A DNA stretch of 64,000 bases, from contig NZ_PKFQ01000001.1 in assembly GCF_002939475.1 (NCBI RefSeq), positions 2,658,501 through 2,722,500 on the forward strand, written 5' to 3'. The notes beneath the pieces were generated by a model that made no database searches, was not told the DNA's origin, and was given only the letters and a program-made list of their open reading frames with translations. The translations under genes and the position numbers were made by a program. Positions 10,003 through 19,600 of this stretch are shown here, piece by piece. The DNA comes from Streptomyces cinnamoneus. Lineage in GTDB: Bacteria > Actinomycetota > Actinomycetes > Streptomycetales > Streptomycetaceae. The stretch's first letter is position 1; the number at the start of each line of letters is the position of its first letter.

Positions 10003-10197
10003 ATGACATGCGACCGACTGGTGTGCGCCAACTGCGCGGCCCCCGTCAGCGAGGGCAGGTGCCCGGTGTGCCGGGCGAGCCGCGAGCGGTTGCAGCACCA
10101 GGAAGGTGCCTTCGGCGCGCTGACGCCGGCGGCGCTGATAGCGCTGCTGGTGGTGCTCCTGGCCGTGGCGCTGCTGGCGCGCGGCTTCGCCGGGTAG
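10003..10197 (+). CDS. Small zinc-ribbon membrane protein, 64 aa
   Basis: This short gene has an excellent SD (GGAGGAGGAG, 9988-9997) before ATG 10003. The N-terminal half holds two CxxC knuckles (CANC and CPVC, about residues 8-11 and 20-23), a typical short zinc ribbon. The C-terminal half is one transmembrane helix ([21 protein letters not shown]). It faces the ftsE gene divergently and ends at a strong bidirectional terminator. The function is unknown; membrane-tethered zinc ribbons of this size are common in Streptomyces. Confidence 0.8.
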   Translation: MTCDRLVCANCAAPVSEGRCPVCRASRERLQHQEGAFGALTPAALIALLVVLLAVALLARGFAG

Positions 10198-10230
10198 TCA
10201 CGGACCGCCCGGCCCCGCAGGCAGTAAGGA

Positions 10231-10264
10231 AGGCCCGGACGCCCGCTGAGGGGCGTCCGGGCCT
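10231..10264. terminator. Bidirectional terminator
   Basis: A perfect 14-bp stem, arm AGGCCCGGACGCCC at 10231-10244 and its complement at 10251-10264, with a 6-nt loop. It is followed by CTTT-type sequence on each side and separates the zinc-ribbon gene from the convergent surface-protein gene. Confidence 0.85.
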
Positions 10265-10316
10265 TTCCGCATCTGCGGACGCGCTGGTCAGCGCGTGATC
10301 AGAGGCGGGTCCGCGG

Positions 10317-11288
10317 TCAGGCGGCCGTGTTGCGGTTGATCAGGCGGGGCAGCATGCGGAAACCGATACCACCGGCGATCATCGTCGCGGCGCCGACCAG
10401 CAGGAACGTGGTCTGACCGGCACCGGTCTCGGCCAGCTCGCCGGTGTGCGCCAGCTCCTCCTTGGGCTTGGCCTGCTGGACGGGCTGCGAGCCGGCGTTG
10501 TCGGTGCCGGTGTTGCAGTTGCCGTCGGTGTCGACGGGGCAGGTGCGGACGTCGTCGCCGCTGTCGCCGCCGTTGCCACCGGTGGCGGCCGAGCCGCTCT
10601 GGTCGCCGCCGGTCGAGCCGGAGCCGCCGGAGGTGCCGTGGTCACCGCCGCCCGTGGCGCCCGAGCCGCCGGTCGAGCCGTGGTCACCGCCGCCCGTGGT
10701 GCCGGAGCCGCCCGTGGTGCCGTGGTCGCCGCCGGTCGAGCCGGAGCCGCCCGTGGTGGTGCCGCCGGTCGTCGTGCCGCCCGTGGTCGTACCGCCGGTC
10801 GTCGTGCCACCGGTCGTCGTGCCACCGGTGGTCGTCCCGCCCGTCGTCGTACCACCGGTGGTGGTACCGCCCGTCGTGGTCTCGCCACCGGTGGTGGCGC
10901 CGCCGGTGGTCGTCCCGCCGGTCGTCGCCCCACCCGTGGTGGTGCCGCCCGTGGTCGTACCGCCGGTGGTGGTACCGCCCGTCGTCGTACCACCGGTCGT
11001 CGTGCCGCCCGTGGTGGTGCCGCCCGTCGTGCTGCCGCCCGTCGTCGTACCACCGGTGGTGGTACCGCCGGTCGTGCCGGGGTTCGTGGGCTGCGGGATC
11101 TCGGTCGGGCCGGTGGTCGGGCCGGTGGTCGGGCCGTCGACGTTCACGCCCGCCTTGATACCGACACCCGGGACCTCGACGTCGACGCCGGCGGCCGAGG
11201 CCGCGCCGGCGGCCGTCAGAGAGGCACCCGCGGCGATCACCGCGCCGGCGGCTATCCGCGCAACGCGCAGTCGCGTCTTCTTCGTCAT
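10317..11288 (-). CDS. LAxTG sortase-substrate surface protein with GGTTT repeats
   Basis: This is a 323-aa wall-anchored protein. Residues 1-33 are a Sec signal ending in ASA. A short Pro/Thr region follows, then about two dozen GGTTT pentapeptides (roughly 71-186), then longer Gly/Ser/Thr/His/Asp repeats of the type TGGDHGTTGGSG. A segment with two Cys (TCPVDTDGNCNTG) could form a small disulfide loop. The C-terminus has two overlapping sorting motifs, LAHTG (279-283) and LAETG (285-289), a hydrophobic stretch (TTFLLVGAATMIAGGIGF) and a basic tail. LAxTG is the motif used by class E sortases in Streptomyces, as in long chaplins. The repeat would act as a flexible stalk. It lies between prfB and ftsE on their strand but has its own space on both sides. 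Confidence 0.88.
   Translation of the reverse strand: MTKKTRLRVARIAAGAVIAAGASLTAAGAASAAGVDVEVPGVGIKAGVNVDGPTTGPTTGPTEIPQPTNPGTTGGTTTGGTTTGGSTTGGTTTGGTTTGGTTTGGTTTGGTTTGGTTTGGATTGGTTTGGATTGGETTTGGTTTGGTTTGGTTTGGTTTGGTTTGGTTTGGTTTGGTTTGGSGSTGGDHGTTGGSGTTGGGDHGSTGGSGATGGGDHGTSGGSGSTGGDQSGSAATGGNGGDSGDDVRTCPVDTDGNCNTGTDNAGSQPVQQAKPKEELAHTGELAETGAGQTTFLLVGAATMIAGGIGFRMLPRLINRNTAA
10731..11078. repeat. Coding tandem repeat, 15-bp unit encoding GGTTT
   Basis: About 23 head-to-tail 15-bp units, degenerate at third positions, encode Gly-Gly-Thr-Thr-Thr with rare Ala, Ser or Glu. The array is a likely site of length variation by slippage or recombination. Confidence 0.85.
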
Positions 11289-11538
11289 CTACCTGCTACC
11301 CCCAGTAGCCGAGCTCGTCATTGGAGCAGCTATGCACGGGGTCGTGGCGCTCCTGGGGACGGCGTGACCGAACCGGCCGTACGTCTCGTACAGGCCGGGC
11401 CGCTCGCCCCCCGCCACACGCGCCCCAGTGATACGCATGCCGCCCGTCAGCCTTCCCAGTTTTCCGGGCAGCGTCAAGGGAGTTACGGGCGGGATGTCCG
11501 GGTATGCAGGGGTTGGTAATCGACTACGAGTGCGGACT

Positions 11539-12654
11539 TTACTTGTCCTGCTGCTCCTGCTGCTTGCGCCAGCGGATGCCCGCCTCCAGGAAGCCGTCGA
11601 TCTCGCCGTCGAGCACGGACTGCGGGTTGCCCACCTCGTGCTCGGTGCGGAGGTCCTTGACCATCTGGTAGGGGTGCAGAACGTACGAACGCATCTGGTT
11701 GCCCCAGGAGTTGCCGCCGTCGCCCTTGAGCGCGTCCATCTTCGCCTGCTCCTCCTGGCGGCGGCGCTCGAGGAGCTTGGCCTGGAGGACGTTCATGGCG
11801 CTCGCCTTGTTCTGGATCTGCGAGCGCTCGTTCTGGCAGGAGACGACGATGCCGGTGGGAATGTGGGTGATGCGGACCGCGGAGTCGGTCGTGTTGACGC
11901 CCTGGCCGCCGGGGCCGGAGGCGCGGTACACGTCGACGCGCAGCTCGGACTCGTCGATCTCGACGTGGTCGGACTGCTCGACGACGGGCAGGACCTCGAC
12001 GCCCGCGAAGGACGTCTGACGGCGGCCCTGGTTGTCGAAGGGCGAGATGCGCACCAGGCGGTGCGTGCCCTGCTCGACGGAGAGCGTGCCGTAGGCGTAC
12101 GGGGCGTTGACGACGAAGGTGGTCGACTTGATGCCGGCCTCTTCGGCGTACGAGGTCTCGTAGATCTCGGTCTTGTAGCCGTGGCGCTCGGCCCAGCGCA
12201 GGTACATGCGCTGGAGGCGCTCGGCGAAGTCGGAGGCGTCGACGCCGCCGGCCTCGGCGCGGATGTTGACGAGCGCCTCACGGGCGTCGTACTCGCCGGA
12301 GAGGAGGGTGCGGACCTCCATCTCGTCCAGCGCCTTGCGGACGGAGGCCAGCTCGGCCTCGGCCTCGGCGAGGGTGTCGGCGTCGTCCTCGGCCTCGGCC
12401 AGCTCGTAGAGCACGCCGAGGTCGTCGATGCGGCCGCGCAGCGCCTCCGTCTTGCGGAGCTCCGCCTGGAGGTGCGACAGCTGGCTGGTGATCTTCTGCG
12501 CCGCCTCGGGGTCGTCCCAGAGGGACGGGGCGGCCGCCTGCTCCTCGAGCACGGCGATGTCAGCCCTCATCTTGTCGAGGTCCAGAACGGCCTCGATCGA
12601 CGCCATGGTCGAGGAGAGGGACTTCAGCTCTTCGGATACATCAACGACTGCCAC
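11539..12654 (-). CDS. prfB: Peptide chain release factor 2
   Basis: RF2 ends translation at UGA and UAA. The 371-aa protein carries the stop-codon-reading SPF motif ([15 protein letters not shown]) and the catalytic GGQ ([17 protein letters not shown]). The frame is continuous from GTG 12654, with no internal UGA frameshift site as in E. coli, so autoregulatory frameshifting is absent, as usual in actinobacteria. A TAGGCT box lies 6 nt before the GTG and there is no SD, pointing to a leaderless mRNA. The N-terminal third is an Ala/Glu-rich helical domain. Confidence 0.98.
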   Translation of the reverse strand: MAVVDVSEELKSLSSTMASIEAVLDLDKMRADIAVLEEQAAAPSLWDDPEAAQKITSQLSHLQAELRKTEALRGRIDDLGVLYELAEAEDDADTLAEAEAELASVRKALDEMEVRTLLSGEYDAREALVNIRAEAGGVDASDFAERLQRMYLRWAERHGYKTEIYETSYAEEAGIKSTTFVVNAPYAYGTLSVEQGTHRLVRISPFDNQGRRQTSFAGVEVLPVVEQSDHVEIDESELRVDVYRASGPGGQGVNTTDSAVRITHIPTGIVVSCQNERSQIQNKASAMNVLQAKLLERRRQEEQAKMDALKGDGGNSWGNQMRSYVLHPYQMVKDLRTEHEVGNPQSVLDGEIDGFLEAGIRWRKQQEQQDK

Positions 12655-12660
12655 GCACCC

Positions 12661-12666
12661 AGCCTA
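12661..12666 (-). promoter_or_regulatory. -10 box for leaderless prfB
   Basis: TAGGCT (minus strand) is separated by 6 nt from the GTG start. The -35 region is not obvious. Confidence 0.5.
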
Positions 12667-12886
12667 ACGGCTGCGCCGGGTTGCACGGTCCGAAGGAGGC
12701 GGTACGGACCCGGAGCCCGGGCCCGCGGAGCGCCCCCGGGCCTGTGCCCGGCCGTCCGTCCCGGCCGGTCCGGGCTCGCCTGGCGCCGGGGCGGGCGCGG
12801 CCGCGAGGCGCCGGACGCGGGCCGGGCGGGGCGGATGTGATGCCCGGCACATCGGGTCCATGCCAGCCCGGAGCGGGTCGCACTCC

Positions 12887-14233
12887 CTATGGGAGGGGGG
12901 CCACCGAGGAGTCCGGGGACAGGTTCGGGGCGTGGGTGCGGCCGGCGGGGGGCGTCGTGCGGTGGACGCCCGGCTTGGCGTCGCCCGGGTCGTGCTGCTT
13001 GGACGTGGCGAACCAGCCCACGGCGCCCGCGGCCGCGATCAGGCCCACCGCCAGCCCCGTGCCGATCCGGATCCGGCGCCGGCGCGTCGCCTCCGCGGAC
13101 GAGCGGTGGCGGGCCGAGCCGGTGCGGCGCTGACCTGGGGCCCGCGGGGCGCGGGCGGTGCCGTGGGCGCCGCCGGCCAGCTCCTCCGGGCCCGGCACGC
13201 GCATGCTGGTGTGGGTGTCGCGGCTGGAGTCGGAGACCCCTCCCGGGACCAGCGGCACCACGCCCCGCCGACGCGGCTCGGAGGCGCCCACGGGCTCGTA
13301 CGCCCCCTCGCGCTCCCCCGCGCCCGCGGTCGCCGCGGCGGGCTCGTCCTCCGGCTCGTCGATGTCGAGCGGGGGGATCCCGGCCAGGCCCGGCAGCAGC
13401 TCGCGCAGGCGCGCCGCCAGTTCGGGGGCGCGCAGCCGGGAGGCCGGGGCCTTGGCGAGGCACTGCACGACCAGCTGCCACAGCTCGTCGGGGATGCCGG
13501 GCAGCGGCGCCACCGTCTCGGTGACGTGCCGGCGCAGCACCGCGCCGGGGTGGCCGCCGCCGAACGGCGTGAAGCCCGCGAGCAGCTCGTAGAGGACGGT
13601 CGCCAGGGCGTAGACGTCGACGGAGGCCCGGGGCGGGAGGCCCTCGATGATCTCGGGGGCCAGATAGTCGGGGGTGCCGATGACCCTGCGCTGGCCCGGG
13701 GCGCGCTCCCGGTCGCGGGCGGGCGCGGCGGGGCGCGGGGCGTCGACGAGGCGGGCGATGCCGAAGTCGGTGAGCAGCGCGGGGTGCGCGCCGCCGGGGC
13801 CGAGCGGGCCCTGCATGTCGAGCAGGACGTTCTCGGGCTTGACGTCGCGGTGGATGACCCCGGCCGCGTGGGCGGCCGCGAGCCCGTCGGCGACGTCGGC
13901 GACGATGGCCACCGCCGCCTCCGGCGCCAGGCGCCGCTCGCGGTCGAGCCGGGTCCGCAGGTCGGTGCCGCGGATGAGGTCCATGACCAGCGCCAGGTCG
14001 GCGCCGTCGACGACGAGGTCGCGGACGCCGACCACATGGGGGTGGTCGAGACCGAGGAGGGCCGCGCGCTCCTGCACGAACCTGCCGACCAGCTCCTGGT
14101 CGGAGGCGAGGTCCTCCCGCAGGAGCTTGATGGCGACCGGGCCTTCGGGGCCCTCGCCGAGCCACACCGTGCCGGCGCTGCCGCGCCCCAGAACCTGGTG
14201 GGCGGTGTACCGGCTGCCGATCTTCCGTGCCAA
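12887..14233 (-). CDS. Transmembrane Ser/Thr protein kinase
   Basis: This is a 448-aa Hanks-type kinase. The catalytic domain (about 8-270) is complete: glycine loop LGRGSAGTVW, VAIK lysine, HRDVKPEN loop, DFG, and VIGTPDYLAPE of the activation segment. A Pro/Ala/Gly-rich juxtamembrane linker of about 110 residues follows, then one TM helix (IGTGLAVGLIAAAGAVGWFAT) near 390 and a short outside tail of about 45 residues with no PASTA or other sensor domain. The start is TTG 14233 (ARKIGSRYTAHQVLGRG), with SD GGGGAA 6 nt upstream. It is directly downstream of a second kinase gene on the same strand, separated by a hairpin terminator. Confidence 0.94.
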   Translation of the reverse strand: MARKIGSRYTAHQVLGRGSAGTVWLGEGPEGPVAIKLLREDLASDQELVGRFVQERAALLGLDHPHVVGVRDLVVDGADLALVMDLIRGTDLRTRLDRERRLAPEAAVAIVADVADGLAAAHAAGVIHRDVKPENVLLDMQGPLGPGGAHPALLTDFGIARLVDAPRPAAPARDRERAPGQRRVIGTPDYLAPEIIEGLPPRASVDVYALATVLYELLAGFTPFGGGHPGAVLRRHVTETVAPLPGIPDELWQLVVQCLAKAPASRLRAPELAARLRELLPGLAGIPPLDIDEPEDEPAAATAGAGEREGAYEPVGASEPRRRGVVPLVPGGVSDSSRDTHTSMRVPGPEELAGGAHGTARAPRAPGQRRTGSARHRSSAEATRRRRIRIGTGLAVGLIAAAGAVGWFATSKQHDPGDAKPGVHRTTPPAGRTHAPNLSPDSSVAPLP

Positions 14234-14343
14234 GACTGTTCCCCGACTCCTCCGTCATCCGACAGGCTCGCTGGCGACCAAGCTACGCGGCCGAGGGGAG
14301 GTTGGGGACACCGAACCCGGGCCAACTGTCACTTCTGCGGCAG

Positions 14344-14361
14344 AAAACACCCTTCGGGTGT
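14344..14361 (-). terminator. Short intrinsic terminator after the upstream kinase gene
   Basis: ACACCC and GGGTGT pair around a 3-nt loop (14347-14361), followed on the minus strand by TTTT. The stem is short, so read-through into the next kinase gene is possible. Confidence 0.55.
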
Positions 14362-14390
14362 CGACAAATCGACTACCCCGGTCCCGGCAC

Positions 14391-16097
14391 TCAGTTGTTT
14401 GAACCGAGCTCCGAGATCCAGTCCTTGGCCTGGTGGAACCAGTCCCAGCCGGTGTCCCACAGACTCTTCCCGTCGGCGACCCAGTCCTTCAGCGGAGTGA
14501 ACTCCCAGACCAGCCAGGAACCGATCGCCAAGAGGACGATCATGAACAGGCAGCCCTTGAGGCAGCCCAGACCGGGGATCCGCATCGGGTTGGCGCTGCG
14601 CCGGCGCGGCTCGCGCGGCTCCCGGCGCGGCGGCTCGGGCGTGGGCGCGGGCGGCGGGGTGTACGGCTGCGGCTGGGGCGGCTGCGGGGGCTGGGGCGCC
14701 TGGTAGCGCGGTGCCCGCTGGGGCTGCCGCTGCGGGGCGTAGGGCTGCTGGCCGTACGGCTGCTGGTGCTGCGGGGCCGGCGGCCCGGCGTACTGCTGCT
14801 GGCCGTGCTGCTGCTGGTGGCCGTAGGGCTGCTGCTGGCCGTAGGGCTGCTGGGCCTGCGGGGGCTGCTGGGCCGGCCGGCGCGTGGGCCGGCGCCGCAG
14901 CGGGTCCTCGCCCGGGTCGAGGTACTGGGTCTGTTCGTTGCGGTCGCGGGCCGCCCGCAGCTGGGTCTGCCAGGGGTGCGGGGTGTCGCCCTGCGGCGCG
15001 CCCGGCGGCACCGGCGGCATGACGCGCGTGGGGTCGCCGCCGGCGGGCGGCGTGTTCGGCATGACCGTGGTCGCGGCGCCCGGGTCGTATCCGCCCGGGG
15101 CCCCGGCGCCCGAGGGCAGCACCTGCGTGGGGTCGGCGTCGCCCGCGCCGTTGAGGCCCAGGCCCGTGCCGGGCACGTACGTGGGCTCCGGGTCGGGCGC
15201 GAGCAGGGCGGCCACGCCGAGCGCGGCCTCGGCCTGGGCCGGGGAGGCGTGCACGCCGACGCCCGCGGCCACGACGCGCAGGGCGCGGGCCAGGCTCTCG
15301 GCACCGGGCCGCTCCTCCGGGCGCTTGCGCAGGCAGCGCTCTATGACCGTCCACAGCGGCTCGGGGACGGTGGTGGGGCGGCGCGGCTCGGCGCTGAGGT
15401 GCTGGTGGAGCACCTCCAGGGCGGTCGCGCCCGCGAACGGCGGACGGCCGGTGACCAGCTCGTACAGCAGGATGCCGGCACCGTAGATGTCCACGGCGGA
15501 AGTCTGCGGCTGGCCCTCGGCGGACTCGGGGGCGACGTAGGCCGGCGTGCCGACGAACTCGTGGGTGCGGGTGAGGCCGGGCGAGTCCGCGAGGCGGGCG
15601 ATGCCGAAGTCGGTCAGCATCGGGTGCATCGTGTCGCCGTCCTGCCGGAGCAGGACGTTGGCGGGCTTGAGGTCGCGGTGGACGATCCCGTCGGCGTGGC
15701 TGACGGCGAGGGCGTCGGCGATCTGCGCCGTGAGCAGCGCGGCGGCCACCGGCGTGAACGGACCGTTCTCGCGCAGGTAGCGGTGCAGGTCGGGGCCCTC
15801 GATCAGGTCCATCACGAGCGCGAGCAGGTCGCCCTCGACGACGAGGTCGCGGGTGCGGACGATGTTGGGGTGCGTGAGCCGCAGGAGCACGGAGCGCTCG
15901 CGGAGGAAGCGCATCACGACGTCCGCGTCGTTGGCCAGCTCCTCCTTGAGGACCTTGATCGCGACGGTCTCGCCCGGCTGTCCGGCCACGGCGGCCTCGG
16001 CGCCCGCCGCCTCCCGCTGGCGGGCACGCCAGACGGTGCCCGTGGCGCCGCGTCCGAGCGGCTCCTCGAGCAAGTACTTGCTGCCTACCGGCCGCAC
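14391..16097 (-). CDS. Transmembrane Ser/Thr protein kinase with Gln/Pro-rich linker
   Basis: This is a 568-aa Hanks-type kinase starting at GTG 16097 behind SD GGGAG. Longer in-frame readings upstream are antisense to the FHA gene and are not real. Catalytic features: LGRGATGTVW, VAIKVLKEE, HRDLKPANVLL, DFGIARL and FVGTPAYVAPESAEG. After the domain, a long linker (about 310-505) is rich in Pro, Gln and Tyr, with repeated QQPYGQQ-type units between 14740 and 14870, then basic RREPREPRRR, a TM helix (LKGCLFMIVLLAIGSWLVW) and a short extracytoplasmic tail rich in Trp and Asp. It is divergent from the FHA-domain protein, a plausible phospho-threonine reader of this kinase. Confidence 0.94.
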   Translation of the reverse strand: MRPVGSKYLLEEPLGRGATGTVWRARQREAAGAEAAVAGQPGETVAIKVLKEELANDADVVMRFLRERSVLLRLTHPNIVRTRDLVVEGDLLALVMDLIEGPDLHRYLRENGPFTPVAAALLTAQIADALAVSHADGIVHRDLKPANVLLRQDGDTMHPMLTDFGIARLADSPGLTRTHEFVGTPAYVAPESAEGQPQTSAVDIYGAGILLYELVTGRPPFAGATALEVLHQHLSAEPRRPTTVPEPLWTVIERCLRKRPEERPGAESLARALRVVAAGVGVHASPAQAEAALGVAALLAPDPEPTYVPGTGLGLNGAGDADPTQVLPSGAGAPGGYDPGAATTVMPNTPPAGGDPTRVMPPVPPGAPQGDTPHPWQTQLRAARDRNEQTQYLDPGEDPLRRRPTRRPAQQPPQAQQPYGQQQPYGHQQQHGQQQYAGPPAPQHQQPYGQQPYAPQRQPQRAPRYQAPQPPQPPQPQPYTPPPAPTPEPPRREPREPRRRSANPMRIPGLGCLKGCLFMIVLLAIGSWLVWEFTPLKDWVADGKSLWDTGWDWFHQAKDWISELGSNN

Positions 16098-16601
16098 GTC
16101 ATGCGCTCCCTGGTCGTGATCCGTGGTCCGCCCCGGTCCCCCGGCTCCCCGGCTTCTCCTCGGCGTGGACTTCTCTTCGGCTTCCGCCCCACTGTAGTGC
16201 CGCGATGAGGGTCGTCGGCCTGGCGAAGAGCGGCGTATCCGGTGGGGCTCAAGGGGAAGACGCGCGCCGTGGACGGATGGTTGCCGACGGGGCGACATCC
16301 CGTAAATAACGGCAAGAAGCAGGTCCGTCGTGGGCAGCGCGCGAAAGAATCCAGCCAGCGGAGGACGCCGAACCGGAGCTTTCGCATCCTGGGACGATCG
16401 TTCAAGATCACGAATCGGCTCTCGCCGGGCGAGTCGTCGGTGGCAGGTGCGAGGATGCTCGCAGCACGGATGCGGCGGGGCGGGAGCGGGAGGCCCCGTG
16501 CTACGTGGTGACCTGTACGTGCCGACGCGCCCGTGCGGGGTGGGGCGGGCCGCCTGGCCCGCGCACCGCGCACCGGGGGCAGAAAAGGGACCGTTGACGC
16601 G
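16098..16601. other. Divergent kinase / FHA intergenic region
   Basis: About 500 bp between the divergent kinase and FHA genes. A TACAGT box on the minus strand (16190-16195 region) could serve the kinase. A less GC-rich patch (CCCGTAAATAACGG near 16290) and a small hairpin (GCGAG-GATG-CTCGC near 16447) are visible. I see no ORF with a convincing start and codon bias here. Confidence 0.4.
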
Positions 16602-19600
16602 ATGCAGATCCGGCTGACCGTCCTCGGGCCGCTCAGCGGCCACGACGCCACCGCGTGCGCCTGCGACGTGCTCGTGACCGCCCCCGCGGGGACCGCTCTG
16701 GCGGCCGTCGCGAGCGGTCTGGCCGCGGCCGTCGCGGCGGCCGGCTCCGACCTCGGCGGCGGCGCCGTCGTCGTCCACGCCGGCACCGAGCGGCTCGACC
16801 CCCAGCGCTGCGCCCTGGGCGAGCCGCCCCTGATCGACGGCGCCGTGCTGTCGCTGGGCACCCCCGCCGGTCCCGAGCGGCACGCGGGCGTTCCGCTGTC
16901 CGGCGTGCCGGAGGCCGCCGCGCGGCTGCACGTCGTCTCCGGGCCCGACGCGGGCGGGGTGCACCTGCTGCACGGCGGCGAGGTGCGCGTGGGCCGCTCC
17001 AGCGCGGCGGACGTGCCGCTGGACGACCCGGACGTCTCGCGCCTGCACTGCGCGGTCACCCTCACGGACGACGGCCGCGTCACCCTCCACGACCTCGGCT
17101 CCACGAACGGCACCCTCCTCGACGGCGAGCCGGTCGGCCGGGCGCCCGCGCCGCTGCCCTCGGGCGCGCTGGTCCGGGCCGGCGAGTCGACCCTGAGCCT
17201 GCACGGCGCGGACGCCCCCGCCCCGGCCGTCCTGCCCGCAGTGCCGGACGGGGAGGGGCACCTGCGCGTGGGAACGCCGCCGAGGCAGCGCGAGCGCGGG
17301 CCGGCGGCGCCGGGCGCGCCGACGGTGCACGGCTCGGGCACCGCGACGGTGCCGCAGCCGGGCGTCCCGGCCGTACCGGGACAGCGGACCGGGGCGACGG
17401 ACGCGCCCGGCCGGCGCGGTGACGCCCCGGGCCCCCGGGTCCCCAGCTGGGCCGTGGACGCGGGCCGCCCCGGCACCGTCGCCGCGGCCGCCGGGCCCAC
17501 CCACCACGTCACCGGCTCCGCGGGGTTCGGCGCCGCCGACGACGCGGAGGCCGGCGCCGCCGACGTGGGCATCGTCCAGCCCCGCGAGCCCGGGAACGGC
17601 ACCGCGGCACCCGCCCCCGGACCGGCGCCGGCCGACGCCCGGCGCCGCGGCCGCGGCATAGGGGCCTGGGCCCGGCGGCTGACCGGCGGGCTCGGCGGCT
17701 CGCAGCGCGCGGCGGGCGGCCGGACGGAGGGCGGCGAGGTCCTCGGCGCGGCCGGGGGCGACGCCACCGCGCGCGAGACGGACACCGCCGCCGCCCTGCG
17801 CGAGCGCTGGCCGGACCCCGCGGCCGTCCTGCTCACCGCCCTGGGGCCGGGCCCCCGGCTGTGGGAGCGGGGGCCGGACCACCCGGACCTGCTGACCGTG
17901 CGGCTGGGCACCGCCGACCGCTACGGGCCCGACGGCGGCGAGCCGCTGCCCGCCGTGCCCGTGACGGCCGGACTGCGCCGGGCCGGGGCGCTGGGCCTCG
18001 CCGGGCCCCGCGAGCGGCTGTCCGGGCTCGCCCGGTCCGTGCTCGCCCAGCTCGCCGCGCTGCACCCGCCCACCACGCTCGAACTGGTGCTGATCAGCGC
18101 GGACCGCGCGCGGACCGTGGAGGAGCGGCTGGCGGAGTGGTCCTGGCTGGGCTGGCTGCCCCAGCTGCGGCCGGTCCACGGGCAGGACTGCCGGCTGCTG
18201 GTCGCCTACGACCGCGAGCAGGCCGAGGCCCGCACCGCCGAACTCGCGCGCCGCCTGGACGACGGCCCGCTGGGCCCGGCCTGGGCCACGGCCTCGCCGG
18301 AGGCGATCGCCGCGGCCGCCGGGCACCACCGCGGCCCGTACACCGTCCTGATCGTCGACGGCGACCCCGGATCGGCGGCGCTGCGCGAGACCGTCGCACG
18401 GCTGGCCGTGGGCGGCCCGGCGGCCGGCATCCACCTGCTGTGCCTGGCCGACGCGCCGGCCACGACCGCCTCCTCGCCCGTGCCGGCCACGCTGGCGACG
18501 GCCGAGGCGGCCTCCCCCGGCTTCCCGCACTGCGGCACGGTCGCGCTGCTCAGCGGCGACGTGGCCACGGTCGTCCAGGTGATCCACCGCACCCCGGCGC
18601 CCGCTCCCACGACGCCCTCCCCCGCCGAGAACCGGCCGCCGCGCCCCCTCGTCGCCGGCGACACCGTCATCGCCGCCCTCGACGCCGTGTCCGGCGCCTG
18701 GGCCGAGCGGTTCGCCCGGGCCCTGGCGCCCCTCCGGGCGGACCTCACGGGTGAGGCGGGCCAGGGCTCGCGGATCGCGGCGGCCCTGCCCCGCACAGCA
18801 CGGCTGCTCGACGAGCTGGGGCTGGCCCGCGCCACGCCCGCCTCGCTGACCGCCCGCTGGGCCGCGGCCATGGACCGGGGCGCGCGGCCCGGCGGACGAG
18901 CCGTCGCGGTGCTGGGCGCCGGCCCGCACGGGCCGCTCTCGGTGGACCTCGCCGCGGACGGGCCGCACCTCCTCGTGGAGGGCGGCGCCGGCACCGGCAA
19001 GACCGAACTGCTGCGTTCCCTCGCCGCGTCCCTGGCCGCCGCCGACCGGCCCGACCGGCTCTCGCTCGTCCTGGTCGACGGTGCCGCCGCCGAGCGCGGC
19101 GAGGGCCTGCGGGTCTGCACGGACCTGCCGCACGTGTCGACGTACCTCGCCGCCGCCGACCCGGTGCGGATGCGGGAGTTCGCCCAGGCGCTCAGCTCCG
19201 AGCTCAAGCGGCGCGCCGAGCTGCTGGGCACCCTCGACTTCGCCGCCTGGCACGACCGGCAGAGCGCCGCCGCCCCGCCGCCGGGTCCCGCGCCCGCGCC
19301 GGGCGTCGTGAGCCAGCGGCGGCCCGCCGAGCCGCCCTCCGGCGACCTCGAGCCCGCCCCGAGCGGCACGCTCAAGCTGCGGACGCAGCGCGGCGGCCCG
19401 ACGCGCACGGCCGAGACGGCGCTGCCCCGGCTCGTCGTCCTCGTCGACGACTTCGACGCGCTCGTCGCCCCCGCGCTGGGCAGCACGGGCCGCCCGGCCG
19501 CCGGTTCGGTCGTACGGGCCCTGGAGTCGGTGGCCCGCGACGGCGAACGGCTCGGCGTCCACCTGATCGCCGCGTCCGGACGGCCGGACCGCACGGCCGA

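Noticed and set aside
8088..10298. Long plus-strand frame of 693 aa
   Set aside because: Antisense to ftsX and ftsE; no codon bias of its own. Only the 64-aa zinc-ribbon gene on this strand is credible.
10731..11078. CRISPR-like array
   Set aside because: The repeats have no unique spacers, are in frame and encode GGTTT; no cas genes.
11539..12654. Programmed +1 frameshift in prfB
   Set aside because: The reading frame is uninterrupted from start to stop.
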